Assembly (NCBI GenBank): GCA_963931635.1
Contig: OZ007034.1
Location: 2,046,001-2,110,000, forward strand
Direction of reading: 5' to 3'
Length of the DNA stretch: 64,000 bases
From: Caccoplasma sp905210875
GTDB lineage: Bacteria > Bacteroidota > Bacteroidia > Bacteroidales > UBA11471
The first letter of the stretch is position 1; each line of letters opens with the position of its first letter. Below, in pieces: positions 51,432 to 59,542 of the stretch. Under the pieces are notes generated by a model. The model searched no databases. It had not been told where the DNA came from and was given only the letters and a program-made list of their open reading frames with translations. A program made the position numbers and the translations under genes.

Positions 51432-51920
51432 ATGAAACAGACTATAATCTCTTTAATAGCATTGTTAATATTTAGTGGCGTTTTCTTTGCTTGTAATGAT
51501 GAGAACGAAGATGCCATATATATTAATCCTGTGACGCCTGAGGTTGCAGCAGCTGGTACATATGAAGGGGAGTGGGAAAGGTTATCTTTATCCGATTCTG
51601 TATTGGAAGTAGGCCCCGGCGATATTATTATTGCACCCGACACTAGTTATGTCGCAACAATCTCTTTCAGAAGTGAACAATTTAGCCTTGACAAACAGGT
51701 TTTGGCTAATATAACTTATGCAAATGATAGGTTCTATTATTTCAACTATTCCACAACTACCGATTTAGGGGTTGAATTTGCAGGAATTGTCGATGAAAAT
51801 CTTGTCAATACAGTTTCGTTTACGATTAAACAAGTAGACGGGCGTAAAATTAAAGAGTTTAAATACACATTCAGGGGGATAAAAATCGTTAATGAAGTGA
51901 CTCAGAATACAGAGTCTTGA
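51432..51920 (+). CDS. Small lipoprotein of the SusC/SusD operon
   Basis: A 162-residue lipoprotein with lipobox FFAC at about residue 21 and then an acidic linker. The body (about 40-155) is beta-rich (GTYEGEWERLSLSDSVLEVG, YVATISFRSEQFSL, VSFTIKQVDGRKIKEFKYTFRGIKI) and suggests a small barrel or Ig-like sandwich. It does not match a family I can name with confidence. In this place (41 bp after susD) many loci encode surface glycan-binding proteins, so a binding role is a fair guess. Confidence 0.75.
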   Translation: MKQTIISLIALLIFSGVFFACNDENEDAIYINPVTPEVAAAGTYEGEWERLSLSDSVLEVGPGDIIIAPDTSYVATISFRSEQFSLDKQVLANITYANDRFYYFNYSTTTDLGVEFAGIVDENLVNTVSFTIKQVDGRKIKEFKYTFRGIKIVNEVTQNTES

Positions 51921-51952
51921 TGCCGAGTAATTTTCTTTTCATGTCTTTTGTT

Positions 51953-51987
51953 AAGGGGTGGCTTCTCAGTAAGGGTATGCCACCCTT
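51953..51987 (+). terminator. Terminator after the small lipoprotein gene
   Basis: A 9-bp stem (51953-51962 with 51979-51987, one bulged G), then a run of T. It separates the susCD unit from the pectate lyase gene. Confidence 0.7.
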
Positions 51988-52158
51988 TTTATTGAGTATT
52001 ATGTGTTGAATCAAATTGTTTGTATATTATATGTTTTAATAAAAATATAACAGAGTAAAATATTTTTGTTGTATATTGGCGCTTAAACAGCTATTCCGTA
52101 TTTTATGAAAAGAAGCAGCTGTTTTGTTGAAAGAATATGAATTTTTGGGAAAAAGAAT

Positions 52159-52166
52159 TACTTTTG
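52159..52166 (+). promoter_or_regulatory. -7 promoter box of the pectate lyase gene
   Basis: TACTTTTG matches TAnnTTTG, 31 bases before the start codon. A -33 box at the right distance was not found. Confidence 0.5.
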
Positions 52167-52197
52167 TTCTGAATTCATTCACATTAACAAAAGTACC

Positions 52198-55100
52198 ATG
52201 AAAAGAATTTCTGTTTTGTGGGCTCTGCTATTGAGCCTGCTGGTATCGGTTCCTGCCTATGCCGAAGGTTTTTTGGCCTTCCCTGGAGCCGAAGGCTTCG
52301 GCCGCTTTGCTACGGGCGGACGAGGTGGAACCATCTACCATGTAACCAATCTCAACGACAGCGGTACAGGTTCGTTCCGCGACGCAGTCAGTAAACCCAA
52401 CCGCATTATCGTATTTGATGTGTCGGGCGTTATACATTTGGAGTCGGCCCTCGTTTTTTCTTCAGATCTTACCGTACTTGGACAGACTGCTCCTGGCGAG
52501 GGCGTACAAGTGTATGGCGAGCGTGTTTCGTTCTCTGGGGCCAATAATATTATTGTGCGCTATATGCGTTTCCGTATGGGCGTGGGCGGGTCCAGTGGAA
52601 AAGATGCTTGTGGTGTTTCCAACGGAAAGAACATGATATTCGACCACCTTTCGGCATTGTGGGGCCGCGATGAGTGTTTTTCTATAAGTTGGGACAACAA
52701 GGGTACAATGCCAAGTGATATTACGATACAGAATTCCATTATCGGGCAAGGTCTGCAATCGCACTCCTGCGGAGGCCTGATACAGACCGAAGGTGGTGTT
52801 ACTCTCTACCGCAACCTCTATATCGAAAACAAGACCCGGAACCCCAAAGTCAAAGGACTTAACCAGTTTGTAAACAATGTCGTTTACAACTGGGGTGGTG
52901 GCGGTTGCTACATCATGGGCGACAGCGAAGGTCCCTCTTGGGCTCATATCGAGAACAACTATTTCATGAAGGGCCCCTGGAACGGAACCGCTCCGTTTAC
53001 CCGTGGTAACTCCAACTTCAAATATTATGCTGCCGGCAACTACTATGATACTAATAAGGACGGTGTGGCCAACGGTCGCGAGGTTACCGAGTCGGAATAT
53101 ACCTCGTCGGGTAGCTCGCGCGTGTATGACTTGGAGACGTTCGATGGTATTACCACCCGCCCCAAAGCTCATCCGACCATCGTAGGTATGATGTCGGCCG
53201 AAGAGGCCCTTCGCTGGATTATCGACAGTGTAGGACCTTGCCTTCCGGTGCGTGACGAGGTTGACCAGTACCTGATTGACGAGCTTACCTCGTTCGGAAC
53301 AAAAGGTTCGACCAACGGTATCAGCTCCGAAAAAGAGTTGCCTCATGGAGGAACCGGTACACTTTATGGCGGAAACAAACCTCTCGATAGCGACGGCGAC
53401 GCTATCCCCGACGAGTGGGAGATTGCCAACGGCTTGAATCCGAATGATGCCAGTGATGCTGCTGCCATTGCTGCAAACGGATATGCCAATATCGAGAATT
53501 ATGTTTTCACCATTACATCGGCATATCCCTATATCAAGACCCCTTCGAACTTGAAAGCTGCCGAGCAGAAGAAAGAGTCGATTTCTCTTTCCTGGACCGA
53601 CAATTCCGATGACGAAAGTGGTTTTATTGTCGAAGTATCGACCGACAACAAATCCTTTACCGAGGCCGGCCGGGTAGAAGCCGATGTGACTACATACACG
53701 GTCACGGGGCTTACTCCCGAAACAGTTTACTATTTTCGTGTGCGGGCATATAATGAAAAAGGGATAGAGTCGCCCTATTCGTCGACGCTGACGACCGAAA
53801 CCATCGGCGACCCTTCGGCTCCCCAACTCTCTGTCAATCCGACTCCGGCCGTTGATGCCGAGGTGGGCGAAGCCAATGCGGTGGTCTTTTCCTGGGAAAA
53901 TGCCACAAAACCCTATTATGGTCAAGTAACCTATGCCGTTTATGCCGGTACCTCGGCCGATAACCTGCAATCGTTGGCAACCGGCCTCACGTCGACGACA
54001 TATAATTATGGACGTGTCGTAGCGGGTACCACTTACTACTGGCGGGTCGATGCCACAAATGATGAGGGTACGACAATCGGTACGGTGTGGACGTTTAAGG
54101 CTGTCGAGGGAGGTATCTTGTTCTATACCGATTTCAATACACAACCCGATGCATGGAACAGTGCCTACGGCTCTATTGCCGATAATACCAACGTTATCAA
54201 CGGAGCTAATACCTCTAAGACGGTAGGTGGTATGAAATTCGGTTCCGGCAGCAACTCCATTCGTGTAGTCGCCATGAGTGCAGCTAACAATTCTGCCGAT
54301 ATGTCCAAGGATTACGGTCCAGCCACCGAAGCCGATGCCGGAGCCACCGACCGTTGTGTGCAGTTTTATACCACTTCATCGGGAGGCTACCTGCAATTAC
54401 CTCAGGTCAGTGGTCCTTGCTTCATAACGATATGGGCGGGAAATCCCGAAACGAAGTCGAAAACGTTCAAGCTCAATACCATTGTCGACGGTGTGGAAAG
54501 CAATGTGGCATCGTTCACGCTTGGAAACAAGAAGAAAATGTACAAGTTCCAATATATCTATATGGACGATTCCAAGGTAACGTTCAAAATCGATGCCAAT
54601 GCCATTAAGTTCAACATCAACGATATTCTCATCGAGCAGTATATACCCGAGGTGGTTACCGACCCCATTGCCGTTGAGGCCTGGCCCGATACGGCGGCCA
54701 TCAGTTATGCCGACGGTGCCATGACGTTTACCTTCAACCAGGTAGTGGTATATCATGGTGGAGCCGTTTTCAGTGGTGAGCAATACGAGAATGTAGAAGT
54801 ATCGGCTTCGGGAACTTCGTTGACCCTCAAATATTCGGCTTTGGACGTCAATACGTCGTATGTGCTTTCTTTCCCCGAAGGTGCTCTGACCGACTACAAT
54901 GGCGAAAAGACATTCACCGGTGAACTCACCTTCTCTACCTGCGACTTCCCCGTTGCCAAGTCCGAGGGCGAAACCCACTACGGCAAGGCTGCCGTCTCGT
55001 TGCCGCTCGATTTTGCCCCCTTCACGCAAGTGGCTCCTTTTACAACCGTAGGAGGTATGGTGCAGACTGCACAGAACGATTACCCCCACTGGGTACAGGT

Positions 55101-55668
55101 GTCTGGCGAAGCCGGAGAGAATATTGCAGTGATGAATAAAACCTCGGATAAAATCATGACCTACTTTGACGGCCGTTCGGCCGCTCTTGACCTGAATGTC
55201 GACTACTCTGGCGATGGTACCGTTGAATTCAAGATACAGGAGTCGCGCAATTGCGATATTACTCCCGGTTGGCGCACCATTCGCATTCTCACGGCCGACG
55301 ATTTCCCCTTCGACGGGCAGTTGTTGCTTAATGCCGAGACGCGTTTCGTGAAGATTTCGGCTCCGACACTCACTTCGGGCGAGTTGACGGTGCGTCGATT
55401 CAGAATAGCCGATGCCGAAGGCCGTTTCGACCTGAGCGGCGGTGTCTCTGTCAATGAACAGGAGGAGAACAAGGTTGTGCTGTTGGTAAGCCGCGAGGCT
55501 GTAACGCTCAACGGCGTTGAGGCCGGAGCCAGAATCGAGGTCTTCTCTCTGACCGGTGTTCGCGTGTACGAAGCCGTGGCTACGGAAGCTTCTCATCGCA
55601 TAGCTCTGCCTTCGGGTTATTATCTGATACGCATCGGAGGCAATGAAGTGCACGAGGTGATACTTTGA
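52198..55668 (+). CDS. Multi-domain secreted pectate lyase-like protein (PL1-type)
   Basis: A 1156-residue exported protein. Signal peptide about 1-22 (VPAYA/EG). Residues about 25-330 are a right-handed beta-helix of PL1 type: FPGAEGFGRFATGGRGG, then VTNLNDSGTGSFRDAVS, NIIVRYMRFRMG, DHLSALWGRDE (metal-site region) and NKTRNPKVKG with the expected catalytic Arg. Residues near 397-412 are a DSDGDAIPDEWE calcium motif. Two FN3-like domains (about 450-540 and 545-640) follow, then a beta-sandwich region (about 645-800), an SbsA-type Ig domain (about 820-925) and another sandwich. The last 60 residues (ARIEVFSLTGVRVYEA to the end) look like a type IX secretion-like sorting tail. Likely cuts pectin or pectin-like glycans at the surface. 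It has its own promoter. Confidence 0.9.
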   Translation: MKRISVLWALLLSLLVSVPAYAEGFLAFPGAEGFGRFATGGRGGTIYHVTNLNDSGTGSFRDAVSKPNRIIVFDVSGVIHLESALVFSSDLTVLGQTAPGEGVQVYGERVSFSGANNIIVRYMRFRMGVGGSSGKDACGVSNGKNMIFDHLSALWGRDECFSISWDNKGTMPSDITIQNSIIGQGLQSHSCGGLIQTEGGVTLYRNLYIENKTRNPKVKGLNQFVNNVVYNWGGGGCYIMGDSEGPSWAHIENNYFMKGPWNGTAPFTRGNSNFKYYAAGNYYDTNKDGVANGREVTESEYTSSGSSRVYDLETFDGITTRPKAHPTIVGMMSAEEALRWIIDSVGPCLPVRDEVDQYLIDELTSFGTKGSTNGISSEKELPHGGTGTLYGGNKPLDSDGDAIPDEWEIANGLNPNDASDAAAIAANGYANIENYVFTITSAYPYIKTPSNLKAAEQKKESISLSWTDNSDDESGFIVEVSTDNKSFTEAGRVEADVTTYTVTGLTPETVYYFRVRAYNEKGIESPYSSTLTTETIGDPSAPQLSVNPTPAVDAEVGEANAVVFSWENATKPYYGQVTYAVYAGTSADNLQSLATGLTSTTYNYGRVVAGTTYYWRVDATNDEGTTIGTVWTFKAVEGGILFYTDFNTQPDAWNSAYGSIADNTNVINGANTSKTVGGMKFGSGSNSIRVVAMSAANNSADMSKDYGPATEADAGATDRCVQFYTTSSGGYLQLPQVSGPCFITIWAGNPETKSKTFKLNTIVDGVESNVASFTLGNKKKMYKFQYIYMDDSKVTFKIDANAIKFNINDILIEQYIPEVVTDPIAVEAWPDTAAISYADGAMTFTFNQVVVYHGGAVFSGEQYENVEVSASGTSLTLKYSALDVNTSYVLSFPEGALTDYNGEKTFTGELTFSTCDFPVAKSEGETHYGKAAVSLPLDFAPFTQVAPFTTVGGMVQTAQNDYPHWVQVSGEAGENIAVMNKTSDKIMTYFDGRSAALDLNVDYSGDGTVEFKIQESRNCDITPGWRTIRILTADDFPFDGQLLLNAETRFVKISAPTLTSGELTVRRFRIADAEGRFDLSGGVSVNEQEENKVVLLVSREAVTLNGVEAGARIEVFSLTGVRVYEAVATEASHRIALPSGYYLIRIGGNEVHEVIL

Positions 55669-55689
55669 TCGGTTGCCCTCTTTACAACA

Positions 55690-55717
55690 GCAGCCCCGCC
55701 GATTTCGGCGGGGCTGC
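55690..55717 (+). terminator. Terminator of the pectate lyase gene
   Basis: A 13-bp GC-rich perfect stem (55690-55702 with 55705-55717), then TTGTTTTT. The T-tract serves the plus strand. Confidence 0.85.
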
Positions 55718-55747
55718 TTGTTTTTAGACCAAGAGGTGTGTGGGTTG

Positions 55748-57454
55748 TTAGCGGGAGGTCTCGGCTGTCGTGGCATAGAGACCGATTGACGAGCCGGTAA
55801 ATCCGCCGGCATATTGCGTGGTGATGATGTGTCCCTCTTGCGGGGTTCCGAGCGTGTGCCACTTCTTGCCGTTGCGGGAGTAGGCAAAAGTATAGGAGGA
55901 ACCTTTGCTCTCGATTTGCAGCCAGATGGCTTTTTTCTGCCACTTGGCACCGAGGAGTTGTCGGGCCACGACGCGGGAGCCCTCTTTGTCGCTGCGTATG
56001 ACAACCACTTCACATTCGCCCTGTGTGTTCATTCTTTTCCCGAGTACATAATGCCCCTTTTCATCTTGGAAAACCGCCAGACCGGCCAGTTCGCCGGCTT
56101 TCTGTGGTGTAAAGTCGAGGCGGGTCGATGCCGTGTAGTTGGCATGTTTGACCCATCGGCACAGGAATGAGGGCTGTTTCTTTTCGGCCAGTGTGCAGGG
56201 GCGTGGTGTGAGTTTCATGACACCGTCGGCCTGTTCCCACCAGATGCTTTTCGGAGTACGCAGGGTAATCCATTTCATGTCGGGCTGATGGGTGTCGAAA
56301 TTGTCGGTGTAGGAGAAGTTGCCGGTCAGGAGCTGGCCCGTAGCCAAGTTTTCTTTCTCTCCGAAGGTGGCTACCCGCTCTCCTTGGGGAAGAATGATGG
56401 GTTGCTCCTCGTTCCACTCAACCGGGAGCAAGAAGGTGTTGCGGCCGGTGTTGTCGTGATGGCCGTCGTAGGGGAGGACACCGAGAAAAACCGCCCACCA
56501 TTTGCCCTCGGGTGTCTCTACAAGGTCGGCATGTCCGGTGCAGGTAATAGGAAATTCCCGGTCGGCGGGCAGGTCGCGTTGTGTGAGTATGGGATTGATG
56601 GGGCAGGGGGTAAAGGGGCCTGTCGGCTTGTCCGATGAGAAGATGACCTCGGAGTGCTGAGGTCCGGTTCCACCCTCGGCAGCCATCAGATAATAGGTGT
56701 CGCCGATGTGGTAGAGGTGAGGACCTTCGATCCAGATGGGGCGCTCTTCGGGGTGTACCCCTTTGTCGACCAGTACCGTGGCCGGGCTGCACACTCTGTC
56801 GGTTTCGGTGTCGTACTCGCGAATCCAGATGGCGCAGTGTCCGTCATACTCGGGCGGATAGGCAGGGCTCTGGTTGTTGACAATATAACATTTTCCGTCG
56901 GTGTCGAAAAGGAAAGAAGGGTCGATACCCCCCACTTCACGTACGCGGATAGGCTCACTCCACCCCCGGGCAGGGTCTTTGCTCTTGACGATGATATTCC
57001 CTTTTCCCCCGATGTCGGTAACAATCAGGTAAAAAGTGTCGTTGTGCGGGTTGTATTTGATGTCGGGAGCATAAATGCCTGCGTTGGTACCCATACCGGC
57101 CTTGATGGTGAGCTGCGACGGTCGGTCGAGAGCATAGTCTATCTGCTTCCAGTTTACCAAGTCGGTACTGTGCCATACGGGAATTCCCGGAAAGTAGCAG
57201 AACGAGCTGTTCACCATGTAGTAGTCGTTGCCCTTACGGCAGATACTCGGGTCGGGATAGGTGCCCGAGAGTATGGGATTGATGTAGTTGAGCCTGGGGT
57301 CAAATCCTTCGGGCAGGGTATAATAGGCATCGTTTCCCGTATAGGAGAACAGGTCGAAGCGGGCTTTTGCCGGTTCTGTTTCGTTGGGCGTTGCCGCCAG
57401 AAGACACCCGCAGGATACGGTTGCCAGTAGAGTTGATAAGAATGTCCGTTTCAT
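55748..57454 (-). CDS. Glycoside hydrolase family 43 (xylosidase/arabinofuranosidase-like)
   Basis: A 568-residue exported enzyme. Signal peptide about 1-21. The five-bladed propeller (about 55-365) carries the catalytic base Asp68 in YPDPS, Asp residues 131 (APDIKY) and 178 (GGIDPSF), and the acid Glu243 in WIEGPHLYHI. The C-terminal beta-sandwich (about 370-568, starting FSYTDNFDTHQPDMKW) is the common GH43 accessory domain. Subfamily and substrate (arabinose or xylose ends of side chains) cannot be fixed. The ATG at 57454 is chosen because the signal starts there. It faces the pectate lyase gene, so it is a separate transcript, but its position suggests a shared substrate. Confidence 0.92.
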   Translation of the reverse strand: MKRTFLSTLLATVSCGCLLAATPNETEPAKARFDLFSYTGNDAYYTLPEGFDPRLNYINPILSGTYPDPSICRKGNDYYMVNSSFCYFPGIPVWHSTDLVNWKQIDYALDRPSQLTIKAGMGTNAGIYAPDIKYNPHNDTFYLIVTDIGGKGNIIVKSKDPARGWSEPIRVREVGGIDPSFLFDTDGKCYIVNNQSPAYPPEYDGHCAIWIREYDTETDRVCSPATVLVDKGVHPEERPIWIEGPHLYHIGDTYYLMAAEGGTGPQHSEVIFSSDKPTGPFTPCPINPILTQRDLPADREFPITCTGHADLVETPEGKWWAVFLGVLPYDGHHDNTGRNTFLLPVEWNEEQPIILPQGERVATFGEKENLATGQLLTGNFSYTDNFDTHQPDMKWITLRTPKSIWWEQADGVMKLTPRPCTLAEKKQPSFLCRWVKHANYTASTRLDFTPQKAGELAGLAVFQDEKGHYVLGKRMNTQGECEVVVIRSDKEGSRVVARQLLGAKWQKKAIWLQIESKGSSYTFAYSRNGKKWHTLGTPQEGHIITTQYAGGFTGSSIGLYATTAETSR

Positions 57455-57802
57455 GGTATGGTAGAGAATGTAGATTGATAAGTGGACAAATTTACGTGTA
57501 TTTTGATAAACTTCCGGAGAAAATAGACTCAATTGCATAAGAAATTATTTCTTCGTGTTGTGTCGTGATTTGTTTTTACCTCTAATGTTATGTCTGCTTT
57601 TGCATTTTTTAACATAAACGTCGACAGGCAGGCAATCGCACGACGACGTATTTTACGGCCGTTTTGCAGTTGATTAACATAAGCGAGAAGAAGTTTAATG
57701 TGTAAATAAACCAGGAGAGTAACTAATATCTCGTTTTTTTGTTATACCTTTGTGCTATATTTTTTACGAGTTAAAAAAGATTCTATTTTTTAGATTATAG
57801 AT
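57455..57802. other. Divergent intergenic region, GH43 and glycogen synthase
   Basis: The 348 bases hold the glycogen synthase promoter box at 57745-57752. The LacI-type palindrome seen at 40218 and 44649 is not present. No further RNA or repeat was noticed. Confidence 0.5.
57745..57752 (+). promoter_or_regulatory. -7 promoter box of the glycogen operon
   Basis: TACCTTTG matches TAnnTTTG, 50 bases before the start codon. Confidence 0.6.
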
Positions 57803-59506
57803 ATGGCAGAGCGAGAGCAACTCTATCCCGATTATCTTTTTGAAGTTAGCTGGGAAGTCTGTAATTTGGTAGGTGGTATATACACTGTATTATCGACAAA
57901 AGCCCGCACGCTGCAAAAGATTAATAAAGACAAGAACCTGTTTATCGGGCCCGATGTGTGGAAAAATGCGCCGTCGCCCTATTTTACTGAGTCGCACACC
58001 TTGCTGAAAGCATGGAAATCCCAAGCATTAAAAGATGGTCTTAAAGTGCGTGTAGGGCGCTGGAACGTCCCGGGAAAACCTGTGGTTATACTGGTCGATT
58101 TTCAAGACCTTTTCTCCCAACGTAACGACATATATGCCAATATGTGGAATGATTTCGGAGTGAAGTCGCTTCATGGTTATGGCGATTACGACGATTGTTG
58201 TATGTTCGCTTGTGCAGCAGCAAAAGTCATTGAACACTATTACCGATATATCGGAGGAGAAAAATACCGGGTCGTTGCTCATTTTGATGAGTGGCAGACG
58301 GGTATGGGATTGCTGTATATACGCAAGGTATTACCGGCTGTGGCTACCGTATTTACGACACATGCCACTTCGATAGGTCGTTCGATAGCGGGCAACAATA
58401 AACCGTTGTATGGATATCTTTTCGGATATAACGGCACACAGATGGCCGAGGAGCTAAATATGGAAGCCAAGCACTCTCTCGAACGTCAGGCTGCGCATTT
58501 TGCTCATGCCTTTACGACGGTGAGTGATGTCACGGCTGCCGAATGTAAGCAGTTGCTCGAAAAAGCTCCCGATGTTGTTACGCCCAATGGCTTTGAAGGT
58601 GATTTTGTCCCCAAAGGAGAACTTTATGCGACCAAGCGTGCGGCTGCCCGTCGACGACTGTTGCAGATTGCTTCGGCACTTATCGGATATAAAGCCTCCG
58701 ATGATGCGTTGTTGGTAGCTACGTCGGGGCGTTACGAGTTTAAGAATAAGGGCATCGATATGTATGTCGATGCGCTTAATCGTTTACGTCTGCGATACAA
58801 TGGCGAACGAGAAATCATCGCTTTTGTCATGGTGCCGGCCTGGGTAAAAGAAGCACGTACCGACTTATCACAACGCCTGGTCGAGGATGGCGACTACAAC
58901 ACTCCATTGCCCGACCCATATGTCACTCACTCGTTGTATAATACAGACGAAGATAAAGTGATAAGTCAGATTCGTTACTGTGGCTTCCCTCAGAAAGCAG
59001 AGTCGAAACTCAAAATCATATTCATACCTTCATATCTGACAGGAAAAGACGGTATTGTCGATTATACCTACTACGATACGTTGATAGGCCTTGACGCAAC
59101 GGTATTCCCTTCGTACTATGAGCCGTGGGGCTATACCCCGCTTGAAAGCATAGCCTTCGGTGTGCCTACGGTAACTACCGACTTGTCGGGCTTCGGCATG
59201 TGGATAAAGAATATGGCCAATTACGGGCTTGAAGGCAAAGGCGTTGCCGTGTTGCATCGTACCGATTTCAATTTCGTCGAGGTATCAGAAAATCTGTCCG
59301 AGACCATAGAATGGCTGGCAACAACCGATGATACGACACGTCGATTGATGGCGCAATCGGCTCAGAATACAGCTTCGGAAGCGCAGTGGAGCCATTTTAT
59401 AAGTTATTATCGTAAAGCATATGATTTAGCATTAAGACGTGCCGCGGAGAGACAAGTTACGACTCCTGACATTCCCGGCGAAGAATTAGATGAAGACGAT
59501 AAATAA
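57803..59506 (+). CDS. Glycogen synthase, GT3 (eukaryote-like) family
   Basis: A 567-residue glycosyltransferase of the fungal/animal glycogen synthase family (GT3), not the ADP-glucose GlgA type. Features: LFEVSWEVCNLVGGIYTVLSTKA at the N-terminus (donor loop), AHFDEWQTGMGLLYIR near 155, FTTHATSIGRS near 190, SGRYEFKNKGIDMYVDALNRL near 315 and the C-terminal FPSYYEPWGYTPLESIAFGVPTVTTDLSG near 435 (catalytic Glu pair). It extends alpha-1,4 glucan; the donor is likely UDP- or ADP-glucose. It is followed after 36 bp by a phosphorylase, so synthesis and breakdown are encoded together. Confidence 0.93.
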   Translation: MAEREQLYPDYLFEVSWEVCNLVGGIYTVLSTKARTLQKINKDKNLFIGPDVWKNAPSPYFTESHTLLKAWKSQALKDGLKVRVGRWNVPGKPVVILVDFQDLFSQRNDIYANMWNDFGVKSLHGYGDYDDCCMFACAAAKVIEHYYRYIGGEKYRVVAHFDEWQTGMGLLYIRKVLPAVATVFTTHATSIGRSIAGNNKPLYGYLFGYNGTQMAEELNMEAKHSLERQAAHFAHAFTTVSDVTAAECKQLLEKAPDVVTPNGFEGDFVPKGELYATKRAAARRRLLQIASALIGYKASDDALLVATSGRYEFKNKGIDMYVDALNRLRLRYNGEREIIAFVMVPAWVKEARTDLSQRLVEDGDYNTPLPDPYVTHSLYNTDEDKVISQIRYCGFPQKAESKLKIIFIPSYLTGKDGIVDYTYYDTLIGLDATVFPSYYEPWGYTPLESIAFGVPTVTTDLSGFGMWIKNMANYGLEGKGVAVLHRTDFNFVEVSENLSETIEWLATTDDTTRRLMAQSAQNTASEAQWSHFISYYRKAYDLALRRAAERQVTTPDIPGEELDEDDK

Positions 59507-59542
59507 TAAACAAAAAATATTACACACCAATATCATAGCATT

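Noticed and set aside
52462..54144. 560-codon minus-strand open frame inside the pectate lyase gene
   Set aside because: The plus frame has a signal peptide and clear domains; the minus frame is its shadow.
54397..56013. 538-codon minus-strand open frame across the end of the lyase and the GH43 gene
   Set aside because: It is out of frame with GH43 and antisense to the lyase; it also runs through the terminator at 55690-55717.
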